A DNA stretch of 55,229 nucleotides from Zemynaea arenosa (GCF_004614185.1 NZ_SPVF01000067.1:1-55229), one strand, 5' to 3'. Numbered from the stretch's first letter, positions 36,871 to 47,438 are shown. The notes: generated by a model not told the origin, from the sequence alone. Numbers and translations are program-made.

Positions 36871-39800
36871 ATGGGTATCGTTTCGCGCATCCGCGGCACG
36901 GGGCTGCTGCTCGCCGCTCTGCTCGGCGGATCGGCCATCGCCGGCACACTGGGCAGCACCAGCCTGTCGCCGGACTCGGCTCGGGCCGGCCGGGCCACCA
37001 CCGTCACCGCCACCGTGGTGATCACCGACCCCAACTACACCGCAGGCAGCGCCAACGTGCAGCGCCTGAAGGCCGACGGCAGCATCGCCGCCGTGGTAGG
37101 CAACCTGCATGACGACGGCTTGAACGGCGATGCGATGGCCAACGACCATCTGTACACGCTGACCTGGACCGTCAACGAGGCCAATGCGGACACGCTGCGC
37201 TACCAGGTCAGCGCCGCCTTCAAGAAGGAGCTCAAGCGCACCTTCTCGGCGCCGATGAGCCTGACCATCGAACCCACCACGCCCGCACCGCAGATCGTGA
37301 GTGCGACGCTGGCGCCAGGTTCGGTGTCGGCCGGGGTCGGCTTCACCGGTCTCGCCACCGCCCAGTTGGGCGGCCCCGCACCGACCAGCGTGGTGCTGGA
37401 GAAGATCGATGCCGCCGGCCGCGTGCTGGTCAGCCTCGGCGAACTGCGCGACAACGGCAGCAACGGCGACACCACCGCCGGCGACGGCCGCTACGCACTG
37501 CAGCTGCCGCTGCTGGAAGCGGCGCCAGGCGTGGCCCACTACCGCATTGCTGCAGCCTTCCCCGGCCTGCCGGCGCCGCTGTATTCCGGCGCGCTGGACA
37601 TCAGCGTGCAGGGCGTGCCCACCGGCGTGACCCTGAGCACGCCGCAGAACGGCGCCTACCTGAACACCCCGGTGATCACGGTGGCGGGCACGGTGCAGGA
37701 CCCGGGCGCCACGGTCAAGCTGAATGGCATCGCCACGCCAGTCAGCAACGGCAGCTTCTCGGCCTCGGTGCCGCTCAACGAAGGGCCGAACACCATCAAC
37801 GCCGTGGCGACCAATGCCAACGGCAGCATCAGCACCGCCAACCTGCTGGTCACGCTGGACACCACCGCGCCCAAGGTCGAGATCTACACCCCGGCCGCGA
37901 ACGGCAGCACGGCGTCCGACCTGGTCACCGTCAGCGGCATGGTCAACGACATCGTGGTCGGCACCGTCAATCCGCAGCAGGCCGTGGTCACCGTGAACGG
38001 CCAGGCGGCCGACGTGCTGAACCGTAGCTTCATCGCGCGCAACGTGCCGCTGCAGGTCGGCGCCAACACCGTGCAGGCGGTCGCCACCGACCGTGCCGGC
38101 AACCGCGCCACCACCACCATCAATGTCACCCGCACCGCCGCGGGCGGCGCGGGCCTGCGTGTCACGGGGGGCAACAACCAGAGCGGCGTCGTCAACAGCG
38201 TGCTGCCGCAGCCGCTCACCGTGGCGCTCACCGACGAGCAGGGTAACCCGAAGGCCAACGTGCCCGTGGTGTTCCGTGTCATCGCCCTCGATGGCGCACT
38301 CGGCACCACGGTCGCCGTCAGCGGCAACCAGAGCGCGCTGGCGGTGAACACCGACGCCAACGGCGTGGCCAAGGCCTACCTGCGCCTGGGCAGCCGCGCC
38401 GGTGCGGGCAACAACCTGGTCGAGGCCAGCGCCGCCGGCCTCGCCTCCACCGCCGACTTCGCCGCGTCCGGATCGCCGACACGCGCGGCGCTGATGGTGG
38501 TCGACTCCGGCAACAACCAGACCGGCACCGTCGGCCAGGCCCTGCCGTTCCCGCTGATCGCCATCGTCACCGACGCCAGCAACAACCGCCTGGCCAACGT
38601 GCCGGTCACCTTCGCCGTGACCGGCGGCGGCGGCGGCTTCGGCCCCAACCGCGACAGCACCTTCTCGACCACCAGCGATGCCGACGGCCGCGTGGCCGCC
38701 TCGCTGGTCCTGGGCCCGACCCAGGGCGTGAACAACAACGTGGTGGAAGCCAACTTCATCGGCAACACCGGCTACCCGGCCGCCTTCAGCGCCACCGCGC
38801 TGGTGCCGGGCGCGGCCAGCGAAACCAGCATCAGCGGCGTGGTGCTCGACAATTCCAACCGTCCGCTGCCGGGCGTGACCATGCGCCTGCTGCACATCAC
38901 CCAGGGCAACCGCTCCAACATCCCGCAGGAGATGGCGACCGCCGTGCAGACCGACGCCCAGGGCCAGTTCGTGATGAAGCCGGTTCCGGTCGGCGTGTTC
39001 AAACTGATGACCGACGGCGGCACCACCACCCGTCCGGGCACCTGGCCGACCCTGGACTTCGACATGATCACCGTGCCGGGCCAGAACAACACGCTGGGCA
39101 TGCCGATCTTCCTCCCCGAGCTGAACCCGACCAACCGGGTGTGCGTCAACGAGACCACCGGCGGCACCCTGACCCTGGCGGACGTCCCCGGCTTCGCCCT
39201 CACCATTGCGCCGGGCTCGGCGACCTTCCCGGGCGGCTCGCGCTCGGGCTGCGTGTCGGTCACTCCGGTCAACATGGACAAGGTGCCGATGGCGCCGGGC
39301 TTCGGCCAGCAGCCGCGGTTCGTGGTCACGATCCAGCCGGTCGGCACCCACTTCAGCCCGGCCGCGCGGATGACCATCCCGAACGTGGACGGCCTGCCGC
39401 CGCGCGCGGTCACCGAGATGTATTCGTATGACCACGACCTGGCGAGTTTTGTGGCCATCGGCAGCGCCACCGTCAGCGAGGACGGCGCCACCATCACCTC
39501 CGACGTCGGCGCCGGCGTGATCAAGGCCGGCTGGCACTGCGGCGGCAACCCCAACACCGCCGGCTCGGCCGGCACCTGTCCGACCTGCAAGAAGTGCCAG
39601 GGCGCCAGCTGCGTCAACGACAACGCCGGTACCTGCGACGACGGCCTGTACTGCACCTCGGCCGACGGCAACGCGCCCGGCGCCGACAAGTGCCTGGACG
39701 GCTCCTGCCAGGGCAAGGCGATCGGCATCCAGGACGTGGCCAACGGCACCCTGCAGGAATGGAACTTCACCGAGCTGCGCAACATCCTGAACGGCACCGC

Positions 39801-40338
39801 CGAAGCGTTCAAGTTCGCGCCCGGCTGCTCGATCCAGCCGCCCAGCTTCTCCGGCGCCATCACCATGGGCGCGGTATCGGCCTGCTGCGAAAAAGAGAAG
39901 AAGATGGCCACCCAGTTCAAGTACGGCGGCGGCCTGTCGTTCAACGGCATCGGCGCGCAGTGTCTGGTGCCGGGCCTGTCGTTCACCTTCCTCGGCGTGT
40001 TCGAGGGCGGGGTGCAGGTCGGCGTGGGCCTCGGCGGCGAGGTCACCGGCACCGGCTACGGCGGCGACTGCATCGGCTGCAAGTGGAAGGTGGAAGGCAA
40101 CATCAAGGCGACGATCTCCGGCAGCGTCACCGTGGTCACCAAGATCGACCCCAGCATGATTCGCTTCGAAGGCGGCGTGAAGGGCACCGGCCAGGTCGGC
40201 GTGAGCTGCACCTGCGACGGCTGCAGCGGCAGCGGCTGCCTCGGTCCGATCACGGTGTACGGCACCGCGATCCTGGGCGGCTTCCTGTCCAAGGGCGGGG
40301 AAGTGGTCATTCCCGGCACCACCGTCTGCTACCCCTAA
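36871..40338 (+). CDS. Very large secreted multi-Ig-domain protein with a Cys-rich C-terminus
   Basis: 1155 residues with a signal peptide. In order: two choice-of-anchor-X-like domains (LHDDGLNGDAMANDHLYT ~76, LRDNGSNGDTTAGDGRYA ~195), two glucodextranase-B-like Ig domains (~250-420), two Big_1/invasin-type domains (~426-646, each opening with GNNQ), a carboxypeptidase-regulatory-like domain (~650-725), a conserved region ending in VIKAGWHCGGNPN (~775-892), a Cys cluster (CPTCKKCQGASCVNDNAGTC) and a Gly-rich tail of ~200 residues with further Cys pairs. From memory, the 650-890 region resembles N-terminal parts of Rhs-type proteins, but no YD repeats follow. An ideal AGGAGG precedes the ATG. 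It is the first gene of a run of four genes for exported proteins. Confidence 0.85.
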   Translation: MGIVSRIRGTGLLLAALLGGSAIAGTLGSTSLSPDSARAGRATTVTATVVITDPNYTAGSANVQRLKADGSIAAVVGNLHDDGLNGDAMANDHLYTLTWTVNEANADTLRYQVSAAFKKELKRTFSAPMSLTIEPTTPAPQIVSATLAPGSVSAGVGFTGLATAQLGGPAPTSVVLEKIDAAGRVLVSLGELRDNGSNGDTTAGDGRYALQLPLLEAAPGVAHYRIAAAFPGLPAPLYSGALDISVQGVPTGVTLSTPQNGAYLNTPVITVAGTVQDPGATVKLNGIATPVSNGSFSASVPLNEGPNTINAVATNANGSISTANLLVTLDTTAPKVEIYTPAANGSTASDLVTVSGMVNDIVVGTVNPQQAVVTVNGQAADVLNRSFIARNVPLQVGANTVQAVATDRAGNRATTTINVTRTAAGGAGLRVTGGNNQSGVVNSVLPQPLTVALTDEQGNPKANVPVVFRVIALDGALGTTVAVSGNQSALAVNTDANGVAKAYLRLGSRAGAGNNLVEASAAGLASTADFAASGSPTRAALMVVDSGNNQTGTVGQALPFPLIAIVTDASNNRLANVPVTFAVTGGGGGFGPNRDSTFSTTSDADGRVAASLVLGPTQGVNNNVVEANFIGNTGYPAAFSATALVPGAASETSISGVVLDNSNRPLPGVTMRLLHITQGNRSNIPQEMATAVQTDAQGQFVMKPVPVGVFKLMTDGGTTTRPGTWPTLDFDMITVPGQNNTLGMPIFLPELNPTNRVCVNETTGGTLTLADVPGFALTIAPGSATFPGGSRSGCVSVTPVNMDKVPMAPGFGQQPRFVVTIQPVGTHFSPAARMTIPNVDGLPPRAVTEMYSYDHDLASFVAIGSATVSEDGATITSDVGAGVIKAGWHCGGNPNTAGSAGTCPTCKKCQGASCVNDNAGTCDDGLYCTSADGNAPGADKCLDGSCQGKAIGIQDVANGTLQEWNFTELRNILNGTAEAFKFAPGCSIQPPSFSGAITMGAVSACCEKEKKMATQFKYGGGLSFNGIGAQCLVPGLSFTFLGVFEGGVQVGVGLGGEVTGTGYGGDCIGCKWKVEGNIKATISGSVTVVTKIDPSMIRFEGGVKGTGQVGVSCTCDGCSGSGCLGPITVYGTAILGGFLSKGGEVVIPGTTVCYP

Positions 40339-40358
40339 TTCGTCTCAAGGAGAATTCC

Positions 40359-40937
40359 ATGTTCCTGCAAGCTACCCTGCGCCTCGGCGCCCTGGCGCTG
40401 GCCCTGGCGGCCGGCGCCGCGTCCGCCCAGTCGACCGAAGCCATCACCGCGCACCTGCGCGCCCCCAACTACACCGGCCCGGCCGAGCGCGACGCCCTGC
40501 TGACCTTCCAGGGCACGCGCTACAACCCGCCGCTGGTGATCAGCGGCGCCGGCGGCGGCGACCCCGCCAGCATGCAGGCGCGCGCCGACGTCAAGGCACT
40601 GCGCGCCCTGATCGAGGCCAACGCCTCCGGCGACGTGAACAAGATCCTGGACCTGTGGACGCTCAAGGAGCGCCCCGAGATCCAGCGCCGCGCCGACCCG
40701 GAATCGGTGTCCAAGAACGCCAGCTACTACCGCAAGGTCGAGAAGACCGAGCTGTTCACGGCGGCCATGTACGGCGACTACCGGCTGCTGGTGGTGCGCC
40801 ATTCCGGCCAGGCGATGTCGCCGCACTTCCGCGTCTATCCGTACATCGTGCGCAATGGCGACTACCAGATGACCAACGACCTGTCCGACGACCCGTTCTA
40901 CGTGTACCTGCTGAACGCGTACGCCAAGAGCCTGTAA
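40359..40937 (+). CDS. Small secreted protein of unknown function (192 aa)
   Basis: Signal peptide LGALALALAAGAASAQS, then a mature domain of about 168 residues with no cysteine. It contains RAPNYTGPAERDALLTFQG and a C-terminal stretch with SYYRKVEKTELFTAAMYGDY and HFRVYPYIVRNGDY, which could be a small SnoaL/NTF2-like alpha-beta fold (guess). AAGGAG precedes the ATG, 20 bases after the large Ig protein's stop. I cannot assign a function. Its conserved place between two giant secreted proteins would suggest an accessory or chaperone-like role. Confidence 0.8.
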   Translation: MFLQATLRLGALALALAAGAASAQSTEAITAHLRAPNYTGPAERDALLTFQGTRYNPPLVISGAGGGDPASMQARADVKALRALIEANASGDVNKILDLWTLKERPEIQRRADPESVSKNASYYRKVEKTELFTAAMYGDYRLLVVRHSGQAMSPHFRVYPYIVRNGDYQMTNDLSDDPFYVYLLNAYAKSL

Positions 40938-40979
40938 CGGGCATCCCGTGAACCGAGGTCATTTCTAACAAGGCACAGT

Positions 40980-43900
40980 ATGAAACCCTTCACTGCAAGC
41001 CGCCTCGCCCGCCTGGCCGCGGGCACCGTCCTGCTGGGCGGCCTGGCCGCCGGCGCGGCCGCGGCCGACCTGGACGAGAACTGCGTGGTCAGCGTCCTGA
41101 ACCGCAACGTACAGGTCAAGGCCGACGGCAGCTGGGTGCTGCCCAACCTGCCCGCCAACTTCGGCGAGGTGCGCGCGCGCGCCACCTGCGTGCGCAGCGG
41201 CGTCACCACCTATGGCGAATCGAACACCTTCACCATCCCGGCCAACGGCTCGGTGAACATCCCGCCGATCCACATCGGGCCGACCACGCCGATCCCGACC
41301 AGCCTGGTCCTGTCGGCCTCCCCGACCGTGCTGACCACGCCCGGCGCCACCACCCAGCTGCGCGCCATGGCGACCTACAACAACGGCGGCAGCCAGACCG
41401 ACGTGACCGGCAGCGGCACCAGCTTTTCCACCACCAATCCGGCCATCGCCACCGTCAGTGCGGGCGGGCTGGTGACGGCGGTGCGCAGCGGCACCGTGGT
41501 GCTGCTGGCAAACAACGAGGGCACCTCCGGGCTGCTGCAGCTGCGCGTGTCCCTGCAGGGCGCGGACAGCGACGGCGACGGCATTCCGGACGAAGAGGAA
41601 CTGCGCCTCGGCATGAACCCGAACAACCCGGCCGACGGCCAGCTCGACGTGGACCATGACGGCCTCACCGCCGCCGAGGAATTCGCGGCCGGGTCCGACC
41701 CGCGCAACCCGGACAGCGACGGCGACGGCCTGAGCGACGGCGCCGAGGTCAAGTGCGGCCGCAGCGCCTGCACCAGCCCGCTCCTGGCCGACACCGACGG
41801 CGACGGCGTGCGCGACAAGCTGGAGCTGCAGACCGGCAGCGACCCGCTCAACGCGGCCAGCGTCAACTGGGGCGCGGCGATCGCAACGATGCGCGTGGCA
41901 CCGGCCAACTTCACCCTGGTGGTGAACTCACTGACCGGCAGCGCCAGCGTGCAGCTGACCGTGACCGGCGTGCTGGTCGACGGCACCGAGGTCAACCTCA
42001 CCAGCAGCGCGCGCCAGACCGCCTACGCCAGCAGCAATGTCACCAGCTGCAACTTCGGCGCGCCGGACGGCCGCGTGTACGCCAGCACCGCGGGCACCTG
42101 CGACATCACCGTCAGCAATAACGGCCACACGGCCGTGGCCCAGGGCATCGTGCAGGACTTCGCGCCCAACCAGCTCGGCTACATCACGATTCCGGGCTTT
42201 GCCAACGGCATCGCGGTCAGCGGCGACTACGCCTTCATCGCGGCCGGCAGCAGCGGCCTGCAGGTGGTCAGCCTGAGCGCCGACCGCCGCACGCCGGCGA
42301 TCGTGGCCAGCCTGAACCTGTCGGCTAACGCGAACGACATCACCCTGGCGGGCAACATCGCCTACATCGCCACCACCGGCGGCCTGAAGGTGGTCGACGT
42401 GGCCACCCCGACCGTACCGCGCCTGCTCGGCACCTTCAGCGGGGTCGGCAACGCAATGGGTGTCAAGGTGCGCGGCACCACGGCCTATGTGGCCGCGGGC
42501 AGCACCCTGTACATCGTCAGCGTGGCCAATCCGGGCGCGATGATCCAGGCCGGCAGCATCGGCCTGTCCGGCCAGGCCTGGAACCTGGACGTGGACACCA
42601 GCCGCAACCTGGCCGCCGTCGGCATGGGCTATGGCGGGCTGGCGCTGGTCGACATCTCCAACCTGTCGGCCCCGGTGCTGCGTGGCACCGCCCAGACCGG
42701 CGATGCGCGCGGCGTGGCCCTGCGCGGCAACCTGGCGATCGTGGCCGACTACAGCAACTCGATGACCTCGGTGGACATCGCCAACCTGGCGGCGCCCCAG
42801 ATCCTGTCGCGCACCCAGCAGTCGCTGGGCGGCCTGCTGCAGAACGTGATCCTGTCCGGGAACTTCGCGCTCGGCGCCGACGTGGTGTTCGTGAACGGCG
42901 TGCCGATCGTCGACATCTCCAACCCGGCCGCGCTGCAGCCGCGCACCATCCTGAACTTCCCGGCGCGCGACGACAACGGCATGGGCATCGCCGCCGATGA
43001 CAGCTTCATCTACCTGGTGACCGAGCACAGCAGCCTGCAGCGCGGTGGCAGCAGCGGCGACAGCCGCCTGTACATCGGCCAGTACCAGCCGCGCGTGGAC
43101 CTGGCCGGGGTGGCGCCGACCGCGGCGATCTCGCTGCCGGCCGAAGGCACCCAGGTGTACGAGGGCGCGCCGCTGACGGTGGTGGCGGAGGCGCAGGACG
43201 ACATCACGGTGGCCGCGGTGCGCTTCCTGGTCAACAACCAGACCGTGTTCACCAGCACCGCCGCGCCGTACCAGTACACCTTCACGGTGCCGAACGGCGT
43301 CTCGTCCCTGACGCTGGGCGCGGTGGCCCGCGACCTGGGCGGCAACGAAGGGGCGGCTGCGCCGGTGACGGTCAAGGTCGCACCCGACCCGCTGACCACG
43401 GTGATCGGCCGGGTGATCGACGTCGGCGGCCTGCCGCAGGCGGGCGCCACGGTGACCGCACCGGGTGGACGCACTGCCACCACCGATGCGGACGGCCGTT
43501 TCCAGATCGTCGGCGTGCCGACCGTGCTGGGCAACCTGGTGCTGCAGGCCAGCCTGACCGGCGGCGACGGCCTGGTGCGCACCGGCGCCTCCGGCGCCAC
43601 CGCGCCAGTGCTGGCGGGCACCACCGATGTCGGCAGCATCACGCTGATCGAGGCGCGCTGGGAGGATAACTTCGGCACCCTGTGGACCACCTGCGACGAC
43701 TGCAACACCACCCGCACGCTGCCGTTCACCTTCCCGTTCTACGGCCAGCCGCAGACCACCGCCTACGTCGGCACCAATGGCTACATCACCTTCGGCAGCG
43801 GCGACAGCACCTACACCGAAAGCGTGCCTGCGTTCAACAATCGGCCGCGCATTGCCGCCTTCTTCGACGACCTGATCGGCGGCGGCGGGGTGCTGATCAA

Positions 43901-44603
43901 CGACACCCTGCCGGACCGCTTCGTGGTCACCTACGACCGCACCCGCCAGTACTCGCAGGGCGGCAGCAACACGCTGCAGATCCAGCTGTTCAAGGACGGC
44001 CGCATCATGTTCGGCTTCAAGGGCATCACCGCGCTCACCTCGGGCAGCATCACCGGCCTGACCCCAGGGCCGAACGCGCCGTTCCAGCAGGTCGACTTCA
44101 GTGCCACGCCGAGCCTGGAGCTGGCGGCGCAGACCGCGATCTACGAGTATTTCACCTCGACCAGCCTGTTCGACCTGGACTACGCCTTCATCGTGTTCAC
44201 GCCGACCGCCGCCGGCGGCTACAGCGTGCGCACGGTGCTGGCGCCCGTGACGGCGCCGGTGGCGACCCTGGTGGGTGCCCCAGCGGGCAGCTCTGGGCCG
44301 ACCATGCTGCGCGCCGCGATGGCCACCACCACCTCGGTGTCCGCCAGCACCCTGGCCAATGCCGAGGTGCGGGTGCGCTCGTCCACCAACCCGGCCTGGG
44401 CCGGCATGGTGAACACCGATGCGCAAGGTGCGTTCAGCCTGTACGGCGTGCCGCCAGGCGGCGTCACCATCGAAGTGTGGCGCAGCGGCGTGCTGGTGGC
44501 GCGCGGCGCCGCCGTCTCCACCGGCAAGCTGACCGAGGCCGAACTGCTCCAGGCCCAGCTGGCGGCGCCGGTGGCCCAGCCAAAGTCGGGAGCCGGGCAA
44601 TGA
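40980..44603 (+). CDS. Large secreted protein with TSP3, LVIVD and nidogen-like domains
   Basis: 1207 residues with a signal peptide. In order: a small Cys-containing beta domain; a Big_2-type Ig domain (~103-185); thrombospondin type-3 calcium repeats ([48 protein letters not shown], ~197-285); LVIVD beta-propeller-like repeats ([17 protein letters not shown] ... [18 protein letters not shown], ~400-700); a bacterial Ig domain (~708-800); a carboxypeptidase-regulatory-like domain; a nidogen-like domain ([24 protein letters not shown], ~915-1075); and a final regulatory-like domain. Likely a calcium-stabilised surface protein. Its stop overlaps the ATG of the di-haem cytochrome gene. Confidence 0.87.
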   Translation: MKPFTASRLARLAAGTVLLGGLAAGAAAADLDENCVVSVLNRNVQVKADGSWVLPNLPANFGEVRARATCVRSGVTTYGESNTFTIPANGSVNIPPIHIGPTTPIPTSLVLSASPTVLTTPGATTQLRAMATYNNGGSQTDVTGSGTSFSTTNPAIATVSAGGLVTAVRSGTVVLLANNEGTSGLLQLRVSLQGADSDGDGIPDEEELRLGMNPNNPADGQLDVDHDGLTAAEEFAAGSDPRNPDSDGDGLSDGAEVKCGRSACTSPLLADTDGDGVRDKLELQTGSDPLNAASVNWGAAIATMRVAPANFTLVVNSLTGSASVQLTVTGVLVDGTEVNLTSSARQTAYASSNVTSCNFGAPDGRVYASTAGTCDITVSNNGHTAVAQGIVQDFAPNQLGYITIPGFANGIAVSGDYAFIAAGSSGLQVVSLSADRRTPAIVASLNLSANANDITLAGNIAYIATTGGLKVVDVATPTVPRLLGTFSGVGNAMGVKVRGTTAYVAAGSTLYIVSVANPGAMIQAGSIGLSGQAWNLDVDTSRNLAAVGMGYGGLALVDISNLSAPVLRGTAQTGDARGVALRGNLAIVADYSNSMTSVDIANLAAPQILSRTQQSLGGLLQNVILSGNFALGADVVFVNGVPIVDISNPAALQPRTILNFPARDDNGMGIAADDSFIYLVTEHSSLQRGGSSGDSRLYIGQYQPRVDLAGVAPTAAISLPAEGTQVYEGAPLTVVAEAQDDITVAAVRFLVNNQTVFTSTAAPYQYTFTVPNGVSSLTLGAVARDLGGNEGAAAPVTVKVAPDPLTTVIGRVIDVGGLPQAGATVTAPGGRTATTDADGRFQIVGVPTVLGNLVLQASLTGGDGLVRTGASGATAPVLAGTTDVGSITLIEARWEDNFGTLWTTCDDCNTTRTLPFTFPFYGQPQTTAYVGTNGYITFGSGDSTYTESVPAFNNRPRIAAFFDDLIGGGGVLINDTLPDRFVVTYDRTRQYSQGGSNTLQIQLFKDGRIMFGFKGITALTSGSITGLTPGPNAPFQQVDFSATPSLELAAQTAIYEYFTSTSLFDLDYAFIVFTPTAAGGYSVRTVLAPVTAPVATLVGAPAGSSGPTMLRAAMATTTSVSASTLANAEVRVRSSTNPAWAGMVNTDAQGAFSLYGVPPGGVTIEVWRSGVLVARGAAVSTGKLTEAELLQAQLAAPVAQPKSGAGQ

Positions 44604-46261
44604 GCCGGCTGCTGCGGGTAAGTGCCTTGCTGGGCCTGGCCGCCGCGGGCGGCTGGGCGCTGGCCCAGGTCGATGCCTCCCTGGGCACCGGCGGCATCGG
44701 ACGCGAGATCGCCGTCGAGCGCCATTTGCAGGATGACGAGGAGTTCCGCGTTCCGCTGGCGGCCCTGATCGAGCACGGGCGCAAGCTGTTTGCCGCCAAC
44801 TGGACCGGGACCGAGGGCGGCGGACGCCCGCTCACCAAGGGCAACGGGCGGGCGCTGTCCGACCCAGCCTCGCCGCTGGTGGGCATGCGCTCGATGAACC
44901 GGATTTCCGGTCCGGACTCGAATTCCTGCGCGGGCTGCCACAACCAGCCGTTCGGCCAGGCCGGCGGCAGCGGGGACTTCGTCGCCAACGTGTTCGTGCA
45001 GGGGCAGCGCTTCGACTTTGCCACCTTCGACCGCGGCGACAGCGTGCCCACGCGCGGCGCGCTGGACGAGGCGGGCAAGCCGGTGACGCTGGCCTCGATC
45101 GCCAACTCGCGCCACACGCCGGGCATGTTCGGCGGCGGTTACATCGAGATGCTGGCGCGCGAGATCACGGTCGAGCTGCAGCGCATCCGCGATGGCATGA
45201 AGCGCGGCGAAACGCGGGTGCTGCTGGCCAAGGGCATCGACTTCGGCAAGCTGACCCGCCGCGCGGACGGGCTCTGGGACGTCAGCCAGGTCAAGGGCCT
45301 GCCGCGCCTGTCGCTGCTGACCGCCACGCCGATCGATCCGCCGACGCTGGTGGTGCGGCCGTGGCACCAGGCCGGCAATTCGGTGTCCCTGCGCGACTTC
45401 ACCAACACCTCGTACAACCACCACCACGGGATCCAGACCACGGAGCGCTTCGGCGCCAACGTGGATGCGGATGGCGACGGCTTTGTCAACGAGATGACGC
45501 GCGCCGACGTGACCGCGGTGGCGGTGTTCCAGGCCACCATGGCGGTGCCGGGGCAGGTGGTGCCGAACGACGTGAAGGTAGAGAAGGCGATCCTGCACGG
45601 GCAGCAGAAGTTCAACGAGTTTCGCTGCGCGTCCTGCCACATCCCGTCCCTGCCGCTGTCGAAGCAGGGCTGGACCTACACCGAGCCGAACCCGTTCAAC
45701 CCGAACGGCAACGCACGCGTGGGCGACATCCGCACGCTCAAGCTGGACCTGAACGACCCGGCCCTGCCGCAGCCGCGCCTGACCCCGGCCACGCCGAACG
45801 ACGAGCAGCTGATGGTGCCGGCCTACACCGACTTCCAGCTGCACGACATCTGCGACCCCAAGGATCCGGCGCCGCCGGAAAGCCTGGACATGAACTGGCC
45901 CGTGTGGGCGCCCAAGTTCCTGGACGGGAACCGGCGCTTCCTGACGCGGCGGCTGTGGGGCATCGCGAATTCGGGGCCGTACTTCCACCACGGGATGTTC
46001 AGCACCATGCGCGAAGCGGTGCTGGCGCACCATGGCGAGGCGGAGGAATCGCGCAAGGCCTTCGTGGGCGGCAGCGACTATGACCGCGACGCGCTGATCG
46101 AGTTCCTGAAGTCGCTGCAGGTGCTGCCACCGGGCACGCGTGCGCTGGTGGTGGACGAGAACTTCCAGCCGAAGCGCTGGGGCACCACGAGCACGGCGGC
46201 GGTCAGCAACCCGGCTGTTTCAGCGAAAAATGGGGGCAAAACGGCCGCTTTGCCGCGTTGA
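44600..46261 (+). CDS. Secreted di-haem c-type cytochrome (peroxidase/MauG/DHOR-like)
   Basis: 553 residues with a signal peptide ([14 protein letters not shown]). Two CxxCH haem-binding sites, CAGCH (~110) and CASCH (~345), plus [13 protein letters not shown] (~275) and [24 protein letters not shown] near the end are typical of two-domain di-haem peroxidase-like oxidoreductases. The family includes cytochrome c peroxidases and MauG-like enzymes that modify protein side chains. The ATG overlaps the stop of the upstream giant protein (ATGA), so it is translationally coupled to it. Substrate unknown. It could oxidise a partner protein encoded here (inference). Confidence 0.88.
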   Translation: MSRLLRVSALLGLAAAGGWALAQVDASLGTGGIGREIAVERHLQDDEEFRVPLAALIEHGRKLFAANWTGTEGGGRPLTKGNGRALSDPASPLVGMRSMNRISGPDSNSCAGCHNQPFGQAGGSGDFVANVFVQGQRFDFATFDRGDSVPTRGALDEAGKPVTLASIANSRHTPGMFGGGYIEMLAREITVELQRIRDGMKRGETRVLLAKGIDFGKLTRRADGLWDVSQVKGLPRLSLLTATPIDPPTLVVRPWHQAGNSVSLRDFTNTSYNHHHGIQTTERFGANVDADGDGFVNEMTRADVTAVAVFQATMAVPGQVVPNDVKVEKAILHGQQKFNEFRCASCHIPSLPLSKQGWTYTEPNPFNPNGNARVGDIRTLKLDLNDPALPQPRLTPATPNDEQLMVPAYTDFQLHDICDPKDPAPPESLDMNWPVWAPKFLDGNRRFLTRRLWGIANSGPYFHHGMFSTMREAVLAHHGEAEESRKAFVGGSDYDRDALIEFLKSLQVLPPGTRALVVDENFQPKRWGTTSTAAVSNPAVSAKNGGKTAALPR

Positions 46262-46363
46262 GCGCGAATTCTTCCGAGTTGTGTGCGTTATCTAACGGAA
46301 GAGGGCGCATTGATAACCTACTATGGACTCGTCTCTTTCAGGACATCCCTAGTTTTGGACTTC

Positions 46364-46392
46364 AGCCCGCTCCCCCAGCGGGCTTTTTTTTT
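46364..46392 (+). terminator. Strong intrinsic terminator of the secreted-protein run
   Basis: AGCCCGCT-CCCCC-AGCGGGCT followed by nine T. It lies about 100 bases after the di-haem gene stop. The IS element begins immediately after the T-tract, so its T run now serves as part of the target duplication. Confidence 0.85.
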
Positions 46393-47438
46393 GGCGCTGT
46401 CACCGTTAAGTGTGGAACCTGCAGGTAACGCGCGTGTCGAACCAAGTATCTCGTCAGGAGGCTTGGTCATGCGAAAGTCTGATTTCGAAGTCTGGCTAGA
46501 GGGATTCAAACGACTAACTCGCACTCAGCGAGCGCACGTGCTGGCTCTCATGCGCGCCGCCGAGCCACCACCCGCAGCGCAGCTCTTAGAGGACGCGGGT
46601 GCTCCGGTACTCGCGTGCCCGGCCTGCCGCGGCCACCACCTCCATCGCCACGGTCACAAGTCGCAACTGCAGAGGTATCGCTGCGTCGACTGTGGCCGCA
46701 CCTTCAATTCACTCACCGGCACACCCATGGCCAGGCTCAGATTGAAGGACAACTGGCTGGCGTACTGCAAAGCCCTGCTCAGATCCGATACCGTTCGGCG
46801 CGCAGCGGTGCGGGTAGGCGTTCACAAGAACACAGCATTCCGCTGGCGCCACCGCTTTCTCACCCTACCCAAGACGGACCGGCCGTTTCCACTGCACGGA
46901 ATTGCAGAGGCCGACGAGCTATTTCTACGCGAGTCGGAAAAAGGCGCGCGCCACCTGGAGCGACCACCCCGCAAACGCGGGGGCGCAGCGACGAAGCGCG
47001 GCATTTCGCGCGAGCAGGTGTGCATCGTTGTCGCCCGCGATCGAGCTGGCCAGACTGTCGATTTCATTGCTGGGAAAGGTCCGGTTACCAAGCTTCAACT
47101 GCACCGTGGGCTCGCACCGATCCTCGCACCGGATGCATTGCTGGTGACCGACGCCAATGCCTCCTACCGGTACTTCGCCCAGGAACGCGGCTTTATGCAC
47201 CAGTGGGTGAATCTCAAGGCAGGCGAGCGGGTCAAGGGCGCAGTCCACATCCAAAATGTGAACGCCTATCACAGCCGATTTCGGGGATGGCTCAGCAACT
47301 TTCACGGGGTCGCGACTCACTACCTGTCTAACTATCTGGGCTGGCGGTGGGCGCTCGATAAAAGTCGTATCGATGACCCCGCCGTCCTGTTACGAGCGAC
47401 TGTCGGAGCGTTCTCCCACACTTAACGGTGACAGAGCC
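46393..47438 (+). mobile_element. IS1595-family insertion sequence (1046 bp)
   Basis: Terminal inverted repeats are GGCGCTGTCACCGTTAAGTG (left, 46393) and GGCTCTGTCACCGTTAAGTG (right, reading inward from 47438), 22 of 23 positions identical when extended to TGG. Nine T flank each side, consistent with the 8-bp target duplication of this family, here made wholly of T. It encodes one full-length transposase. It looks recent: intact ORF, intact ends. Confidence 0.9.
46469..47425 (+). CDS. IS1595-family transposase
   Basis: 318 residues. An N-terminal zinc ribbon (CPACRGHHLHRHGHKSQLQR then RCVDCGRTF, ~49-82) is followed by an HTH-like region (AVRVGVHKNTAFRWRHRFL). The catalytic core has EADE (~141), VTDANASY (~226) and the C-terminal HIQNVNAYHSRFRGWLSNFH / YLSNYLGWRWAL, matching the ISXO2-like DDE/N transposase domain. 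CAGGAGG precedes the ATG. The ORF fills the element between its TIRs. Confidence 0.93.
   Translation: MRKSDFEVWLEGFKRLTRTQRAHVLALMRAAEPPPAAQLLEDAGAPVLACPACRGHHLHRHGHKSQLQRYRCVDCGRTFNSLTGTPMARLRLKDNWLAYCKALLRSDTVRRAAVRVGVHKNTAFRWRHRFLTLPKTDRPFPLHGIAEADELFLRESEKGARHLERPPRKRGGAATKRGISREQVCIVVARDRAGQTVDFIAGKGPVTKLQLHRGLAPILAPDALLVTDANASYRYFAQERGFMHQWVNLKAGERVKGAVHIQNVNAYHSRFRGWLSNFHGVATHYLSNYLGWRWALDKSRIDDPAVLLRATVGAFSHT

Noticed and set aside
36607..39537. 976-residue ORF antisense to the giant Ig protein
   Set aside because: Repetitive Gly/Asp/Ala/His composition arising from the complementary strand of Ig repeats; the sense frame has a signal peptide, an ideal ribosome site and recognisable domains.
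41928..44600. 890-residue ORF antisense to the LVIVD/nidogen-like protein
   Set aside because: Complementary-strand artefact of a repetitive high-GC gene.
46321..46524. 67-residue minus-strand ORF across the IS left end
   Set aside because: Not a gene of its own: its C-terminal half is the severed end of the small membrane gene interrupted by the IS, and its N-terminal half is IS sequence.
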